DNA from: Rhodobacteraceae bacterium WFHF2C18
GTDB taxonomy: Bacteria > Pseudomonadota > Alphaproteobacteria > Rhodobacterales > Rhodobacteraceae
Assembly: GCA_002166865.1 (NCBI GenBank)
Contig: NHTQ01000001.1
Span: 186,001 to 250,000, forward strand
Length of the DNA: 64,000 bases
Direction: 5' to 3'
The notes below the pieces were generated by a model. The model was not told the origin of the DNA, did not search any database, and saw only the letters and a program-made list of their open reading frames with translations. This document shows positions 16,296 to 24,777 of this stretch, piece after piece (within the stretch, counting starts at the first letter, position 1; each line of letters starts with the position of its first letter). Both the position numbers and the translations under genes were made by a program.

Positions 16296-17903
16296 ATGAG
16301 CAAATTGCTGAGCGCAGAACAGATGCGCGGCATCGAAGCCGCGGCCATCGACTCGGGCCGCGTGACGGGGCTGGAGTTGATGGAGCGTGCCGGCACGGGC
16401 GTGGTCGCGGCGATCGCGGCAGCCTGGCCGGAACGGGCCCGCGCGCCCGGCCGGGCAGTGGTCATCTGCGGGCCCGGGAACAACGGCGGCGACGGCTTCG
16501 TGGTGGCGCGGCTTCTCAAGGCGCAGGGCTGGCACGTGCAGGTTCATCTGTTCGGTCATCCCGACAAGCTGCCCCCGGATGCCAGGGCGAACTGCGACCG
16601 CTGGATGGAAGCGGACGTGATTCACCCCTTCGAGGAGGCCCCGCGCCGGGCCGAGGCGGCCGATCTCTTCGTCGATGCGCTTTTCGGCACCGGCCTTGCC
16701 CGGCCGCTGGAGGGCGATCTGCTGGACTGGGTCCGGGCCTGCCGGGAGGACCCGGAGATGGCCGCGCGGACGGTCGCGGTGGACATGCCGTCGGGCCTGT
16801 GCAGCGACAGCGGCCGCATGCTGGCACCGGAGAGCGAAACAGTGGTTGCCGGTCTGACCGTCAGTTTTCACGCCGAGAAGCTGGGTCACCGCCTGGCTCT
16901 GGGGCCGGCCCGTTGCGGGCGCGTGGTTGTGGCCGACATCGGCCTGGATCACACCGAGGATGCCGTTCAGGTCCAGTTGGCCGGCCGGCCTGCGCCAGAC
17001 GTGCTGGCCAAGTGCCCGCGTGATCACAAGTACGACCACGGGCACGCGCTTGTCCTGACGGGGGGCGCCGGGGCGACGGGGGCGGCCCGCCTGGCGGCCC
17101 GCGCGGCGCTGCGCATCGGCGCGGGCCTTGTCACCCTGGGGGTGCCGCCGGCCGCGCAACTGGAGGTCGCGGCGCAGGTCACGGCGATCATGCTGCGACG
17201 CGTGGCCGATGCCGACGGGCTGACCGAGGTGCTTGAGGATCCGCGCTTCAACGCCCTGTGCCTCGGTCCCGGCCTGGGGCCGGAGCGGGCGCGGGCGTTG
17301 GTTCCGGTCGTGCTTGGCGCGGCACGCCCCGGCCTCTGCGCCGGGGCCTCGACCGGAGAGGTCCCGGGTCAGGCCCGGGACGGGAAGCGCGGGGCCGTGC
17401 TGGACGCCGACGCGCTGACCGCCTTCGCTGAAGATCCCGACGCGCTTTTCGCCCTGACGCACGGCACGCAGGCCGTGCTCACCCCCCATGCCGGGGAATT
17501 CGGGCGGCTCTTTCCCGATATCGCCGAGCGCCTGAGCGCGGCGCCCGAGGGCGGGCCGGCCTATTCCAAGGTGGATGCCGCGCGCGCGGCGGCTGACCGG
17601 GCCGGATGTGTCGTGCTGTTCAAGGGGCCGGATACCGTCGTGGCCGCACCCGGCGGGCGCTGTGCCGTGAATTCGGCGCATTACGACCGGTCCGCTCCCT
17701 GGCTGGCCACGGCGGGGGCGGGCGACGTCCTGTCAGGTCTCATCGCCGGGCTGATGGCCCGCGGGCTGACGCCGATGACCGCGGCGACGACCGGCTCTTG
17801 GCTGCATGTCGAGGCGGCGCTGCACGGCGGCGCCGGCCTGATCGCCGAGGATCTGCCCGAGATCCTGCCCCGGGTTCTTTCCGGCCTCGAAGCCGGACCG
17901 TGA
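16296..17903 (+). CDS. nnrDE: Bifunctional NAD(P)H-hydrate epimerase / ADP-dependent dehydratase
   Basis: 535 residues fusing two metabolite-repair activities. The N-terminal epimerase domain (about 1-205) has '[18 protein letters not shown]' and '[12 protein letters not shown]', then 'VAVDMPSGL'. The C-terminal ribokinase-like dehydratase has '[16 protein letters not shown]', '[14 protein letters not shown]', '[15 protein letters not shown]' and '[19 protein letters not shown]'. Together they reconvert damaged hydrated NADH/NADPH. About 20-24 extra residues interrupt the dehydratase between 'VLGA' and '[11 protein letters not shown]', encoded by a palindromic repeat in frame (see 17326-17381). 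Translation starts at ATG 16296 behind GAGGGAAAAGGG. It is divergent from glnB. Confidence 0.93.
   Translation: MSKLLSAEQMRGIEAAAIDSGRVTGLELMERAGTGVVAAIAAAWPERARAPGRAVVICGPGNNGGDGFVVARLLKAQGWHVQVHLFGHPDKLPPDARANCDRWMEADVIHPFEEAPRRAEAADLFVDALFGTGLARPLEGDLLDWVRACREDPEMAARTVAVDMPSGLCSDSGRMLAPESETVVAGLTVSFHAEKLGHRLALGPARCGRVVVADIGLDHTEDAVQVQLAGRPAPDVLAKCPRDHKYDHGHALVLTGGAGATGAARLAARAALRIGAGLVTLGVPPAAQLEVAAQVTAIMLRRVADADGLTEVLEDPRFNALCLGPGLGPERARALVPVVLGAARPGLCAGASTGEVPGQARDGKRGAVLDADALTAFAEDPDALFALTHGTQAVLTPHAGEFGRLFPDIAERLSAAPEGGPAYSKVDAARAAADRAGCVVLFKGPDTVVAAPGGRCAVNSAHYDRSAPWLATAGAGDVLSGLIAGLMARGLTPMTAATTGSWLHVEAALHGGAGLIAEDLPEILPRVLSGLEAGP
17326..17381 (+). repeat. Bipartite palindromic repeat, copy 2, inside nnrDE
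   Basis: Hairpin A is GCCCCGGC-N6-GCCGGGGC (17326-17347), followed by CTC, a 13-nt spacer, and hairpin B, GTCCCGGG-TCAGG-CCCGGGAC (17361-17381). The layout is the same as at 3531-3619, with the identical TCAGG loop and the same CCTC joint. It contributes the in-frame peptide '[20 protein letters not shown]' to the dehydratase domain. The element changes no frame and adds no stop. Confidence 0.8.
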
Positions 17904-17917
17904 CGGAAGCCGCGCGC

Positions 17918-18412
17918 TCAGGCGGCCTGCCGGAGGCCGCCGGTTTCCGTGTGGCAGCCAACCTCCAACCCGTCGACGTAAAGGATGTGGGGGCGGTCGA
18001 ACTGCAGTTCCACCAAGCGCATCCGCACGAGAGGACGCAGCGAGATGAATTCCCCGTCTGCCAGCCGCCGGGCCGGGACGAGGGCCTGGCGCGTGCCGAA
18101 CAGCAGCGCCGCCCGCCAGTCACGCACGAGGAGCGGCTGCCCGGCTGCCAGCACCACGTCCCGCTCGGGCCGGGCCTGCCCGAAGGTGCCGGCCCGGATG
18201 CGCAGGGCCGGGGCCACCACCTCGCGCACCTGCACGGCGCGGACCACCGCGACGCCGCAATCGCGGGTAATGACACGCGCGCCCGGCTGCACGTCGGCGG
18301 CGCGCTTTTCGCCGTCGCAGGTCAGAATGATCGCGTTGGCCACAAGGCCGTTCGCATGCTCCGGGGCCGCCGCGCTGCCAGCGCGTGCCTGCCCCACCGG
18401 TCTTGTTTTCAT
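17918..18412 (-). CDS. Small Hint-fold protein lacking catalytic residues
   Basis: 164 residues. The core 'ILTCDGEKRAADVQPGARVITRD' and 'VVLAAGQPLLVRDWRAALLFGTRQALVPARRLADG' align block by block with the neighbouring Hint protein at 18736-19794 ('IRTRDGEAAVEALRPGDMVWTQD', 'MLLSPQHRLLIAGWRAELLFGSQEVLAAARHLVND'). At the position of the splice-site Cys (neighbour 'CFTPGT') this protein reads 'GLVANA', and the conserved His of 'SPQHRLL' is Gln, so autoprocessing should be impossible. It also lacks the N-terminal acidic domain of the neighbour. It is separated from the neighbour by tRNA-Leu. The role is unknown. Confidence 0.7.
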   Translation of the reverse strand: MKTRPVGQARAGSAAAPEHANGLVANAIILTCDGEKRAADVQPGARVITRDCGVAVVRAVQVREVVAPALRIRAGTFGQARPERDVVLAAGQPLLVRDWRAALLFGTRQALVPARRLADGEFISLRPLVRMRLVELQFDRPHILYVDGLEVGCHTETGGLRQAA

Positions 18413-18597
18413 GGCGGTTCCTGCTCTTGTTTGCCTCGGTGTTTTTTGGTCCAGTCTAGGCCAAAACGCCCACTTTGTCGCGCCTTTTCTGACCGTTCCT
18501 GCCATGCGCCCGGGGGGCGTTTTTCCTCTCGCATCGGGGGGCGGGCTTTGCTAGATACCGGCAAACGCCGGCCGGGGCACCGGCCCGGCGCGCTTCA

Positions 18598-18682
18598 GCG
18601 GGTGTGGCGGAATTGGTAGACGCACCAGATTTAGGTTCTGGCGCCGCAAGGCGTGGGGGTTCAAGTCCCTCCACCCGCACCA
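18598..18682 (+). tRNA. tRNA-Leu, anticodon UAG
   Basis: A complete cloverleaf of 85 nt including encoded CCA. The acceptor arms are GCGGGTG (18598-18604) and CACCCGC (18672-18678), discriminator A, then CCA. The anticodon stem CCAGA/TCTGG encloses the loop TTTAGGT with anticodon TAG at 18632-18634, reading CUA and other CUN codons. The T-arm is GGGGG-TTCAAGT-CCCTC. The long variable arm (GCGCCGCAAGGCG) is typical of class II tRNA-Leu. It is on the plus strand, opposite to the two flanking Hint genes. Confidence 0.97.
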
Positions 18683-18735
18683 GCATCCGGTCAGAGCCAA
18701 GTCCGTGATCAGCGCATCCGGGTGCGGGCCGGGGA

Positions 18736-19794
18736 TCACGACAGGACGGCTGCTTCCCAGCCCTTGAGCAACGGGCGCGCCGGCGCAAGCGCCGGGGTCC
18801 GGCCTGCGGCCAGTTCGGGAAAGAGGGCCAGCAACTCGGCGCGGGCGGGTTCGGACATGCCCGGCAGGGTCATCGGGCCGGGACGGAAGCTTTCGGCGGC
18901 AAGGCCATCGGCTTCGAGGATCTCGTGATGGTCGAAAAGCAGGTGGATGTAGGTGACGTGCGTGACCTCGCCGGCCAAGGTGATCGTGCGGTCGTTGACA
19001 AGGTGCCGGGCCGCAGCGAGCACCTCTTGGGATCCGAAAAGCAGTTCGGCCCGCCAGCCGGCGATCAGCAGCCGGTGCTGGGGCGAAAGCAGCATGTCGC
19101 GCCGGGGCCGGCCGGGCCCCAGGGCCCCGGCGCGCAGACGGACGGGACGCAGGGCCGGATCCGCGGCGAGGCGGCCGGGGCCGAGGTTCGCCCGGCCGAT
19201 CCAGCGCACGGGCTGTGCCCCCCTGTCCTGGGTCCAGACCATGTCGCCGGGACGCAACGCCTCGACGGCGGCTTCGCCATCCCGTGTCCGAATGCGGGTT
19301 CCGGGCGTGAAACATGGAATGACGAGGTCGGAAATATCGATGGGGCGCTGGCCCATGTCGCCGGGGCCTTCGGTGGCCTGGGTGACGGTCAGGGGTTCGC
19401 CCACCGGCGGCCAGCCCTGCGGTGGTCCGACGAAGGACAGCCCCTCGACGGTCGCGTAGGACGGCGAGGAGTCGTCGATGTTGTAGGCAAGCGCCTCGTA
19501 GGTGTTGCCGTCGCCGTCCTGGAGGACGATCCGGTATTCCGCCTCGACCTTGGTATTTTTCGCGTAGGTCGTTCCGTTGATCGTCTGGGTTTCGTCCAGA
19601 CGCTGGTTGTGGTCGTTGTCGTCGAAGTCGTCGTCGTTGTCCTTGATCCTGGTCTCGAGCCAGTCGTTGGCGTTCAGCGTGATCGTCTCGCCGACGAGAT
19701 GCGAGCCGTCACCCTGCGTGATCCCGTCGAGCGACTTTCCGCCGCTGACGGAGATGTTGGATTCCTCCAGCATCCAGACCGAATACTTGGGCAT
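18736..19794 (-). CDS. Hint domain-containing protein
   Basis: 352 residues. Residues 1-160 form an acidic, Asp/Asn-rich region ('KDNDDDFDDNDHNQ', 'VLQDGDGNTYEALAYN'), plausibly calcium-binding or beta-rich. The Hint (Hedgehog/intein-type) domain begins 'VIPCFTPGTRIRTRDGE' near 160-176 and retains the nucleophilic Cys, 'PGDMVWTQD', 'LLSPQHRLLI' and the closing 'FDHHEILEADGLAAESF'. Such proteins are numerous in Rhodobacteraceae; they may self-cleave, but no C-extein Asn-Cys/Ser splice junction is clear. ATG 19794 begins MPKYSVWMLEE. There is no signal peptide, so any export would need a type I secretion system, and none is adjacent. Confidence 0.8.
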   Translation of the reverse strand: MPKYSVWMLEESNISVSGGKSLDGITQGDGSHLVGETITLNANDWLETRIKDNDDDFDDNDHNQRLDETQTINGTTYAKNTKVEAEYRIVLQDGDGNTYEALAYNIDDSSPSYATVEGLSFVGPPQGWPPVGEPLTVTQATEGPGDMGQRPIDISDLVIPCFTPGTRIRTRDGEAAVEALRPGDMVWTQDRGAQPVRWIGRANLGPGRLAADPALRPVRLRAGALGPGRPRRDMLLSPQHRLLIAGWRAELLFGSQEVLAAARHLVNDRTITLAGEVTHVTYIHLLFDHHEILEADGLAAESFRPGPMTLPGMSEPARAELLALFPELAAGRTPALAPARPLLKGWEAAVLS

Positions 19795-19990
19795 GATACC
19801 TGCTCTGTCCTGCCTGCGGCGTCTGACGCGCCTTTTCACTTAACAATAGACGAAACCGTCCCGACGGAAAAGAGGAGGCCGCAGCGGTCGCCGCTTTGGG
19901 CTTGCACGCGGGCAGGGGCGACAATAGAAGGGCCCCTGATTTCTTTCCCGCGCCCGGCGCGCGGGCGCACGCCAATGAGTGAGGACGAGA

Positions 19991-21322
19991 ATGCAGGTCA
20001 CCGAGACCCAGAACGAAGGCCTGAAGCGCGCCTACAAGATGATCCTGACCGCGCAGGAGCTGGACGACAAGGTCACCGAGAAGCTGAAAGAGGCCCAGCC
20101 CGAGGTCGAGATGAAGGGCTTTCGCAAGGGGAAGGTGCCGCTGGCGTTGCTGAAAAAGCAGTTCGGGCAGCGCGTCATGGGCGAAGCCATGCAGGAAGCC
20201 GTGGACAGCGCGATGTCCGAGCACTTCGAGGAAAGCGGCGACCGGCCGGCGGCCGAGCCTTCGGTGCGGATGACCAACGAGGACTGGTCGGAAGGCGAGG
20301 ACATCGAGATCGAGATGTCTTACGAGGCGCTGCCGGACATTCCCGAGGTCGACCTCAAGTCGATCGAACTGGAAAAGATGGTTGTCAAGGCCGGCGACGA
20401 GGCCGTGACCGAAGCGCTGCAAAACCTGGCCGAGAACGCGCAGGATTTCGAAGAGCGCGCCGAGGGCGAGGCCGCGGAGGACGGCGACCAGGTGGTGATC
20501 GACTTCGTGGGCAAGGTGGACGGCGAGCCCTTCGAGGGCGGCGCCGCCGAGGACTACCCGCTGACCCTGGGATCGGGCAGCTTCATTCCCGGCTTCGAGG
20601 AGCAACTGGTTGGCGTCAAGACGGGGGACGAGATGGCCGTGACCGTCACCTTCCCCGAGGACTACCAGGCCGAACAGCTGGCCGGCAAGGAAGCGGTCTT
20701 CGACGTGACGGTCAAGGCGGTGAAAAAGCCCGTCGCGGCCGAGATCGACGACAACCTGGCTGAAAAGTATGGCGCAGAAAGCCTTGATGCCCTTAAGGAA
20801 CAGATCCGCGAGCGCCTGGAGCAAGAGTACAACGGCGCGGCGCGCGCCGTCGTCAAGCGGCGCCTGCTGGACAAGCTGGACGAGATGGTGGATTTCGACC
20901 TGCCCCCCAGCATGGTCGAGGCCGAGGCCAAGCAGATCGCGCATCAACTCTGGCACGAGGAACACCCAGAGGTCGAGGGGCACGATCACCCCGAGATCGA
21001 GCCGACCGAGGAGCACGAGAAGCTGGCAAGACGCCGGGTTCGGCTGGGACTTTTGCTTGCGGAACTGGGTCAGAAGGCCGAGGTCGAGGTGACCGACGCC
21101 GAGATGACCCAGGCGGTGATGGAGCAGGCCCGCCAGTACCCCGGGCAGGAGCGCGAGTTCTTCGAGTTCGTGCAGAACAACCCGCAAATGCGCCAGCAGC
21201 TGCGCGCGCCGATCTTCGAGGACAAGGTCATCGACTACGTGCTGGAGCTGGCCCAGGTCGAGGAGAAAGAGGTCAGCAAGGAGGAACTCCAGCAGGCCGT
21301 GGAATCCCTCGAAGAAGAGTGA
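19991..21322 (+). CDS. tig: Trigger factor
   Basis: 443 residues. The N-terminal ribosome-binding domain has the docking signature 'GFRKGKVP' near 43-50, followed by an FKBP-type peptidyl-prolyl isomerase domain ('[22 protein letters not shown]', '[16 protein letters not shown]') and the helical C-terminal chaperone domain. It binds L23 at the exit tunnel and holds nascent chains. The start at ATG 19991 ([13 protein letters not shown]) matches the family. clpP/clpX do not follow, unlike in enterics. It is followed by a terminator at 21348. Confidence 0.97.
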   Translation: MQVTETQNEGLKRAYKMILTAQELDDKVTEKLKEAQPEVEMKGFRKGKVPLALLKKQFGQRVMGEAMQEAVDSAMSEHFEESGDRPAAEPSVRMTNEDWSEGEDIEIEMSYEALPDIPEVDLKSIELEKMVVKAGDEAVTEALQNLAENAQDFEERAEGEAAEDGDQVVIDFVGKVDGEPFEGGAAEDYPLTLGSGSFIPGFEEQLVGVKTGDEMAVTVTFPEDYQAEQLAGKEAVFDVTVKAVKKPVAAEIDDNLAEKYGAESLDALKEQIRERLEQEYNGAARAVVKRRLLDKLDEMVDFDLPPSMVEAEAKQIAHQLWHEEHPEVEGHDHPEIEPTEEHEKLARRRVRLGLLLAELGQKAEVEVTDAEMTQAVMEQARQYPGQEREFFEFVQNNPQMRQQLRAPIFEDKVIDYVLELAQVEEKEVSKEELQQAVESLEEE

Positions 21323-21347
21323 TCCGCCCGGACCGGGACGCAACGAA

Positions 21348-21367
21348 GGGCCGCCATTTGGCGGCCC
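21348..21367 (+). terminator. Terminator-like hairpin after tig
   Basis: Perfect 8-bp stem GGGCCGCC / GGCGGCCC with an ATTT loop, 26 bp past the tig stop. The following CTATTGTAG is only weakly T-rich. It also lies 3' of the convergent luxI, so it may serve both directions. Confidence 0.7.
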
Positions 21368-21425
21368 CTATTGTAGTCCGGGCGCGCGGAGGCCCGGCCC
21401 GCCTGGCATGGACGTACCGCCGCTG

Positions 21426-22223
21426 TCAGGCGTCGCAGTCGAATTCGGGCCGGAACTGTCCTTCGAGCGCCCGGCGCAACGCCAGCGCGGCCCGGCGTTC
21501 GTGGTCGTTCGTCGCCGCGGCGATCTGCTCTTCGCAGTAGTCGTGCAGGTCGATGGACTGCGTGGACGCCGCTTCCCGCACGCTGAGGGCTTCGGCCACT
21601 TCGTCCTCGTCGAGGAAGACATCCCCCTCGATCCCGGCGAAGGCGCGAACGCGGTCGATGCGGTCGTCCGTGCAGTCGTTCAGTGCCGCCAATGCCCGGA
21701 CCTTGCCCATGTCCGCAGTTTTGCCCAGGTAGCCGTAGGGGGCGTTGTCGCAGCGCTTGAGGATCCGGTCCATGGCGGGGTCTACCACGCTGATGACATC
21801 CGAGATTCCGGAATCGCGGCCGTATTCCAGGATGCCGACCATGAGTTCACAGGCGGTGTAAGAGACGGATTTCGCGCTGCCGGTGCGCGAGAGGCGCTCG
21901 CGATCGATGCAGAATCTGGTGTTTTCCCAGACCGTCGCGCTGCGCAGGGGCGGATCGCCGTCCAGGATATCATTGAACACATCGGCCAGCATGTGCGGCC
22001 CCGTGGTCTGCAGCATGCGGTTGCACCCGACCACCGTGTAATCCTCGTCCAGACTGACAAGATAGGCGGGATCGAGATCGTCGAAAAGGTCGGTTTCGCG
22101 TCCGTTCGTGACCTGAACGTCCCAGCCCATGCGATCGTGGAACACGCGCGCCCTTAGTCCGAACATTTGATCCAGTAGTTTTCCGAAGCGGTGCTTGTTG
22201 ATGCCGTCGATGACCAGTATCAT
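21426..22223 (-). CDS. Acyl-homoserine-lactone synthase (LuxI family)
   Basis: 265 residues. All invariant LuxI residues fall at canonical positions: Arg24, Phe28, Trp34, Asp45, Asp48, Arg69, Glu100 and Arg103 ('LRARVFHDRMGW', 'ETDLFDDLDP', 'VVGCNRML', 'WENTRF'). It joins S-adenosylmethionine to an acyl-ACP to release an AHL signal. The AHL core ends near residue 200; about 60 acidic and helical residues follow ('EGDVFLDEDEVAEALSVREA' and on), longer than the usual 190-220 total. Start ATG 22223 has GGGGAA upstream. It lies 103 bp downstream of luxR on the same strand, with a palindrome between. The acyl chain cannot be predicted from sequence. Confidence 0.93.
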   Translation of the reverse strand: MILVIDGINKHRFGKLLDQMFGLRARVFHDRMGWDVQVTNGRETDLFDDLDPAYLVSLDEDYTVVGCNRMLQTTGPHMLADVFNDILDGDPPLRSATVWENTRFCIDRERLSRTGSAKSVSYTACELMVGILEYGRDSGISDVISVVDPAMDRILKRCDNAPYGYLGKTADMGKVRALAALNDCTDDRIDRVRAFAGIEGDVFLDEDEVAEALSVREAASTQSIDLHDYCEEQIAAATNDHERRAALALRRALEGQFRPEFDCDA

Positions 22224-22257
22224 GATGAGTTCCCCGGTTGCATTGATACAGCCGGGA

Positions 22258-22279
22258 AAATACCCGCGGTCCGGTATTT
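22258..22279 (-). promoter_or_regulatory. Candidate lux-box-like dyad upstream of luxI
   Basis: AAATACC (22258-22264) and GGTATTT (22273-22279) form a perfect inverted repeat around 8 nt, 22 bp in all, centred 46 bp upstream of the luxI ATG. A wider partial dyad, CGGGAAA / TTTCCCG, flanks it. Size and position suit a binding site for the adjacent LuxR-type regulator, but the sequence is unlike the Vibrio lux box. Confidence 0.45.
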
Positions 22280-22326
22280 GGGATATTAGGGATTTCCCGT
22301 AGGTCAGCGCAGCGGGATGTGCCGCG

Positions 22327-23040
22327 TCAGCTGGGGTGGATGATGCCCAGACTGACCGCGCGTCCGACGGCCTGCGCGGTACTGATAGTGCACAGTTTCT
22401 CGCGCGCAGATCGCAAATGCACCTCGACTGTACGGGCCGAGATCGACAGGATGTCGCCAACGTCCATTTGCGACTTTCCCGCGGCGATCCACTGCAGGAT
22501 CTCGATCTCGCGGCGCGACAGCCCCGGTTGCCGGAGGTCCTTCATCAGGGGCTCGGACTTCATGACCGTGTCGTGCAGATGCACCGCGTTGGTCAGCAGG
22601 CTGCCCATGATGTCGCGCTTGAGCTTCTTCCATTCCGCAGCAGAGACCGAGGCACTAGCACACAACAGGCCGGTTTCCCCGAAAAGCCCGCGGATGGGGA
22701 CCGTTACGCCCTGGTGCGGGATCCCGAAATCGCGCGACGGCGTGAAGACGCGGGTGTATTCCTCGTCCTTTTGCAGGCGGTTCCAGTCCACCGGGGCGAC
22801 TGAACGCGAAGCGCGCTGAAGCGTGGGGTCGAAATTATGGAGCTCGTGCTCCATGTAAAAGGTTTTCCAATGGTCGGGATAGGTGGTGAAGGCATGCATG
22901 GTGCCGGTCACCGGGTTGGTGGCGGCATAGGTGGCGTATTCCACGCCCAGACTGCTGCTGACCTTTTCGAGAAAAGCGACAAAGTCACGTTGGCCTTCCG
23001 GGGTGCTCGCGAGGTCGATCAAGTCCAATCGTTTGCTCAT
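22327..23040 (-). CDS. LuxR-family AHL-responsive transcriptional regulator
   Basis: 237 residues. The N-terminal autoinducer-binding domain (about 18-160) keeps the ligand-pocket residues Trp58, Tyr62, Asp71, Pro72 and Trp86, in TraR-like spacing, plus Gly111. The C-terminal HTH ('GLSRREIEILQWIAAGKSQMDVGDILSISARTVEVHL...') spans about 173-230. It presumably binds the AHL made by the adjacent synthase and controls luxI and other genes. In R. capsulatus and R. sphaeroides the comparable pairs are GtaR/GtaI and CerR/CerI; orthology to either cannot be decided here. Start ATG 23040, MSKRLDLIDL. Confidence 0.92.
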   Translation of the reverse strand: MSKRLDLIDLASTPEGQRDFVAFLEKVSSSLGVEYATYAATNPVTGTMHAFTTYPDHWKTFYMEHELHNFDPTLQRASRSVAPVDWNRLQKDEEYTRVFTPSRDFGIPHQGVTVPIRGLFGETGLLCASASVSAAEWKKLKRDIMGSLLTNAVHLHDTVMKSEPLMKDLRQPGLSRREIEILQWIAAGKSQMDVGDILSISARTVEVHLRSAREKLCTISTAQAVGRAVSLGIIHPS

Positions 23041-23224
23041 GGCTTTTCTGGATCGCGTCCCGGGCTTCGTACTGGCGGCGGCAAAGCATCACTTATTACC
23101 CGCCCGCGCAGCTTTGGCCGGTGCGGGTACTCGATACGCAGATGTTACGTGGTGTCGAGCGTTACCATGCACAAAGGCGCCTTGTCGAGCCGCGGGGCAG
23201 GAACGGCGCGGCAGGGATCGGAAA

Positions 23225-23256
23225 CGAAAAAACCGCGCGGCACACGCCGCGCGGTT
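23225..23256 (-). terminator. Intrinsic terminator of the rpsF-rpsR-rplI transcript
   Basis: Perfect 11-bp stem AACCGCGCGGC / GCCGCGCGGTT with an ACAC loop, followed on the minus strand by six T (23225-23230). It lies 25 bp beyond the rplI stop. It is one of the clearest rho-independent terminators in the window and separates the ribosomal operon from luxR. Confidence 0.93.
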
Positions 23257-23280
23257 CGATGATCGCGGGGAGAGCGCGGT

Positions 23281-23913
23281 TCAGCTGTCGCTGTCCTCGT
23301 CGCGTTCCTCGGGCAGAACTTCGTCGACCTGTTTGGCGAGTTGCTGGTCCTCGGACGCGGCCGAGCCGATGTCCTCGAAGAGTTCGGCGATCTCGTAGTC
23401 GGCCGCCTCTTCTTCTTCCTGGGCGGCTTCCTGGATCGTCTTGCCCCTGGCCTGGAGCTCGGCTTCTTCCTGCGAGCGGGCCACGTTGAGTTGCACCGTC
23501 ACCTCGACCTCGGGGTGCAGCGAGACCATGACCTCGTGCAGGCCGAGTTCCTTGATGGGCCGCGACAGCGCGACTTGCTTGCGATCGACCGAGAAACCCT
23601 CGGCCGTCATCGCGTCGGCGGCGTCGCGGGTAGAAACCGAGCCGTAGAGCGCACCGGAATCCGCGGCCTGGCGAATCACCACGAATTGCTTGCCGTCGAG
23701 TTGTTCGGCCAGCTTCTCGGCCTCTTTGCGGGTTTCGAGGTTGCGCGCCTCAAGATCGGCCTTCTGCGCCTCGAAGTGGGCGATGTTGCCCTTTGACGCG
23801 GTCAGCGCCTTGCCTTGGGGCAGCAGGTAGTTGCGCGCGAAGCCCGGCTTGACGTCGACCACTTCGCCCATCTGGCCCAGCTTGGCCACGCGTTCTAGAA
23901 GGATGACTTGCAT
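23281..23913 (-). CDS. rplI: 50S ribosomal protein L9
   Basis: 210 residues; the standard protein is about 149. The N-terminal RNA-binding domain '[36 protein letters not shown]', the connecting helix and the C-terminal domain ('[14 protein letters not shown]...[15 protein letters not shown]') are complete by about residue 150. Beyond that lies an acidic tail of about 60 residues ('[24 protein letters not shown]...EERDEDSDS'). Such tails occur in Rhodobacterales L9. Last gene of rpsF-rpsR-rplI. Confidence 0.97.
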   Translation of the reverse strand: MQVILLERVAKLGQMGEVVDVKPGFARNYLLPQGKALTASKGNIAHFEAQKADLEARNLETRKEAEKLAEQLDGKQFVVIRQAADSGALYGSVSTRDAADAMTAEGFSVDRKQVALSRPIKELGLHEVMVSLHPEVEVTVQLNVARSQEEAELQARGKTIQEAAQEEEEAADYEIAELFEDIGSAASEDQQLAKQVDEVLPEERDEDSDS

Positions 23914-23923
23914 GACGTTCTCC

Positions 23924-24151
23924 TTACTTCACGGCGTAGGGCAGAAGGGCGAGGAAACGGGCGCGCTTGATCGCGCGGGCCAGTTCACGCTGCTTCTTTG
24001 CCGATACGGCAGTGATGCGCGAGGGCACGATCTTGCCGCGCTCGGAAATGTAGCGCTGCAAGAGCTTGGTGTCCTTGTAGTCGATCTTGGGTGCATTCTC
24101 GCCCGAGAAGGGGCAGACCTTGCGGCGGCGGAAAAACGGTTTTGCGGCCAT
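23924..24151 (-). CDS. rpsR: 30S ribosomal protein S18
   Basis: 75 residues. '[69 protein letters not shown]' is the full S18 signature. It sits between rpsF (25 bp) and rplI (10 bp). It binds S6 in the 30S platform, consistent with cotranscription. Confidence 0.98.
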   Translation of the reverse strand: MAAKPFFRRRKVCPFSGENAPKIDYKDTKLLQRYISERGKIVPSRITAVSAKKQRELARAIKRARFLALLPYAVK

Positions 24152-24176
24152 GTCCTAGCGTCCTTTCTTCAAGCGA

Positions 24177-24530
24177 TCAGCGGCGTTCGCGACGGCTGTC
24201 GCGATCTTCTTTCTTCTGCATCTGGATCGACGGCCCCTCGTCGTGTTCGTCGACCTTGATGGTCATGACCCGCATCACGTCATCGTGCAGGCGCATGAGG
24301 CGTTCCATCTCGTGGACGGCCGGCGCGGGCGCGTCGGTCCGGAGAAAGGCGTAGTGCCCCTTGCGGTTCTTGTTGATCTTGTAGGCCATGGTCTTGACGC
24401 CCCAGTACTCGCTGTCCACGAGCTTGCCGCCCTGGTCGGACAGCACGGCGCCGAAATGTTCGATCAGGCCCTCGGCCTGCGCGTTGGACAGGTCCTGACG
24501 CGCGATGAATACATGCTCGTAAAGCGGCAT
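24177..24530 (-). CDS. rpsF: 30S ribosomal protein S6
   Basis: 117 residues starting at ATG 24530. 'MPLYEHVFIARQDLSNAQAEGLIEHF' and 'YWGVKTMAYKINKNRKGHYAFLRTDAP' define the S6 ferredoxin-like fold; the C-terminal tail 'MQKKEDRDSRRERR' is charged. First gene of the ribosomal operon rpsF-rpsR-rplI, with a promoter at 24639-24667. Confidence 0.97.
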   Translation of the reverse strand: MPLYEHVFIARQDLSNAQAEGLIEHFGAVLSDQGGKLVDSEYWGVKTMAYKINKNRKGHYAFLRTDAPAPAVHEMERLMRLHDDVMRVMTIKVDEHDEGPSIQMQKKEDRDSRRERR

Positions 24531-24638
24531 GTGCACTCCACTTCTTTCCGGGCGCATTTCAAAGGCGGGCCAGTACCCTTTCGCGGCCCGTCCACGAGAG
24601 ACTGCGCGGTTCATGTCGTCGGTGCGAAAGGAGTTGCG

Positions 24639-24667
24639 CGTATACGACGGAACGGCCGTGCATGCAA
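24639..24667 (-). promoter_or_regulatory. Predicted sigma-70 promoter of rpsF-rpsR-rplI
   Basis: On the minus strand TTGCAT (24667-24662), a 17-bp spacer and TATACG (24644-24639) form a good sigma-70-type promoter about 110 bp upstream of rpsF. It is inferred from motif and position; no transcription data are available. Confidence 0.55.
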
Positions 24668-24777
24668 GGGGCCGTCTCCTTCGTGAAATGGTCCAGCGTG
24701 CGTCAAAGTGGCGACGCAATCGCGCCTGATCCTGCAACTCACGACCACGAACCAAAATGCCAGGAGGACTTGCCGCG

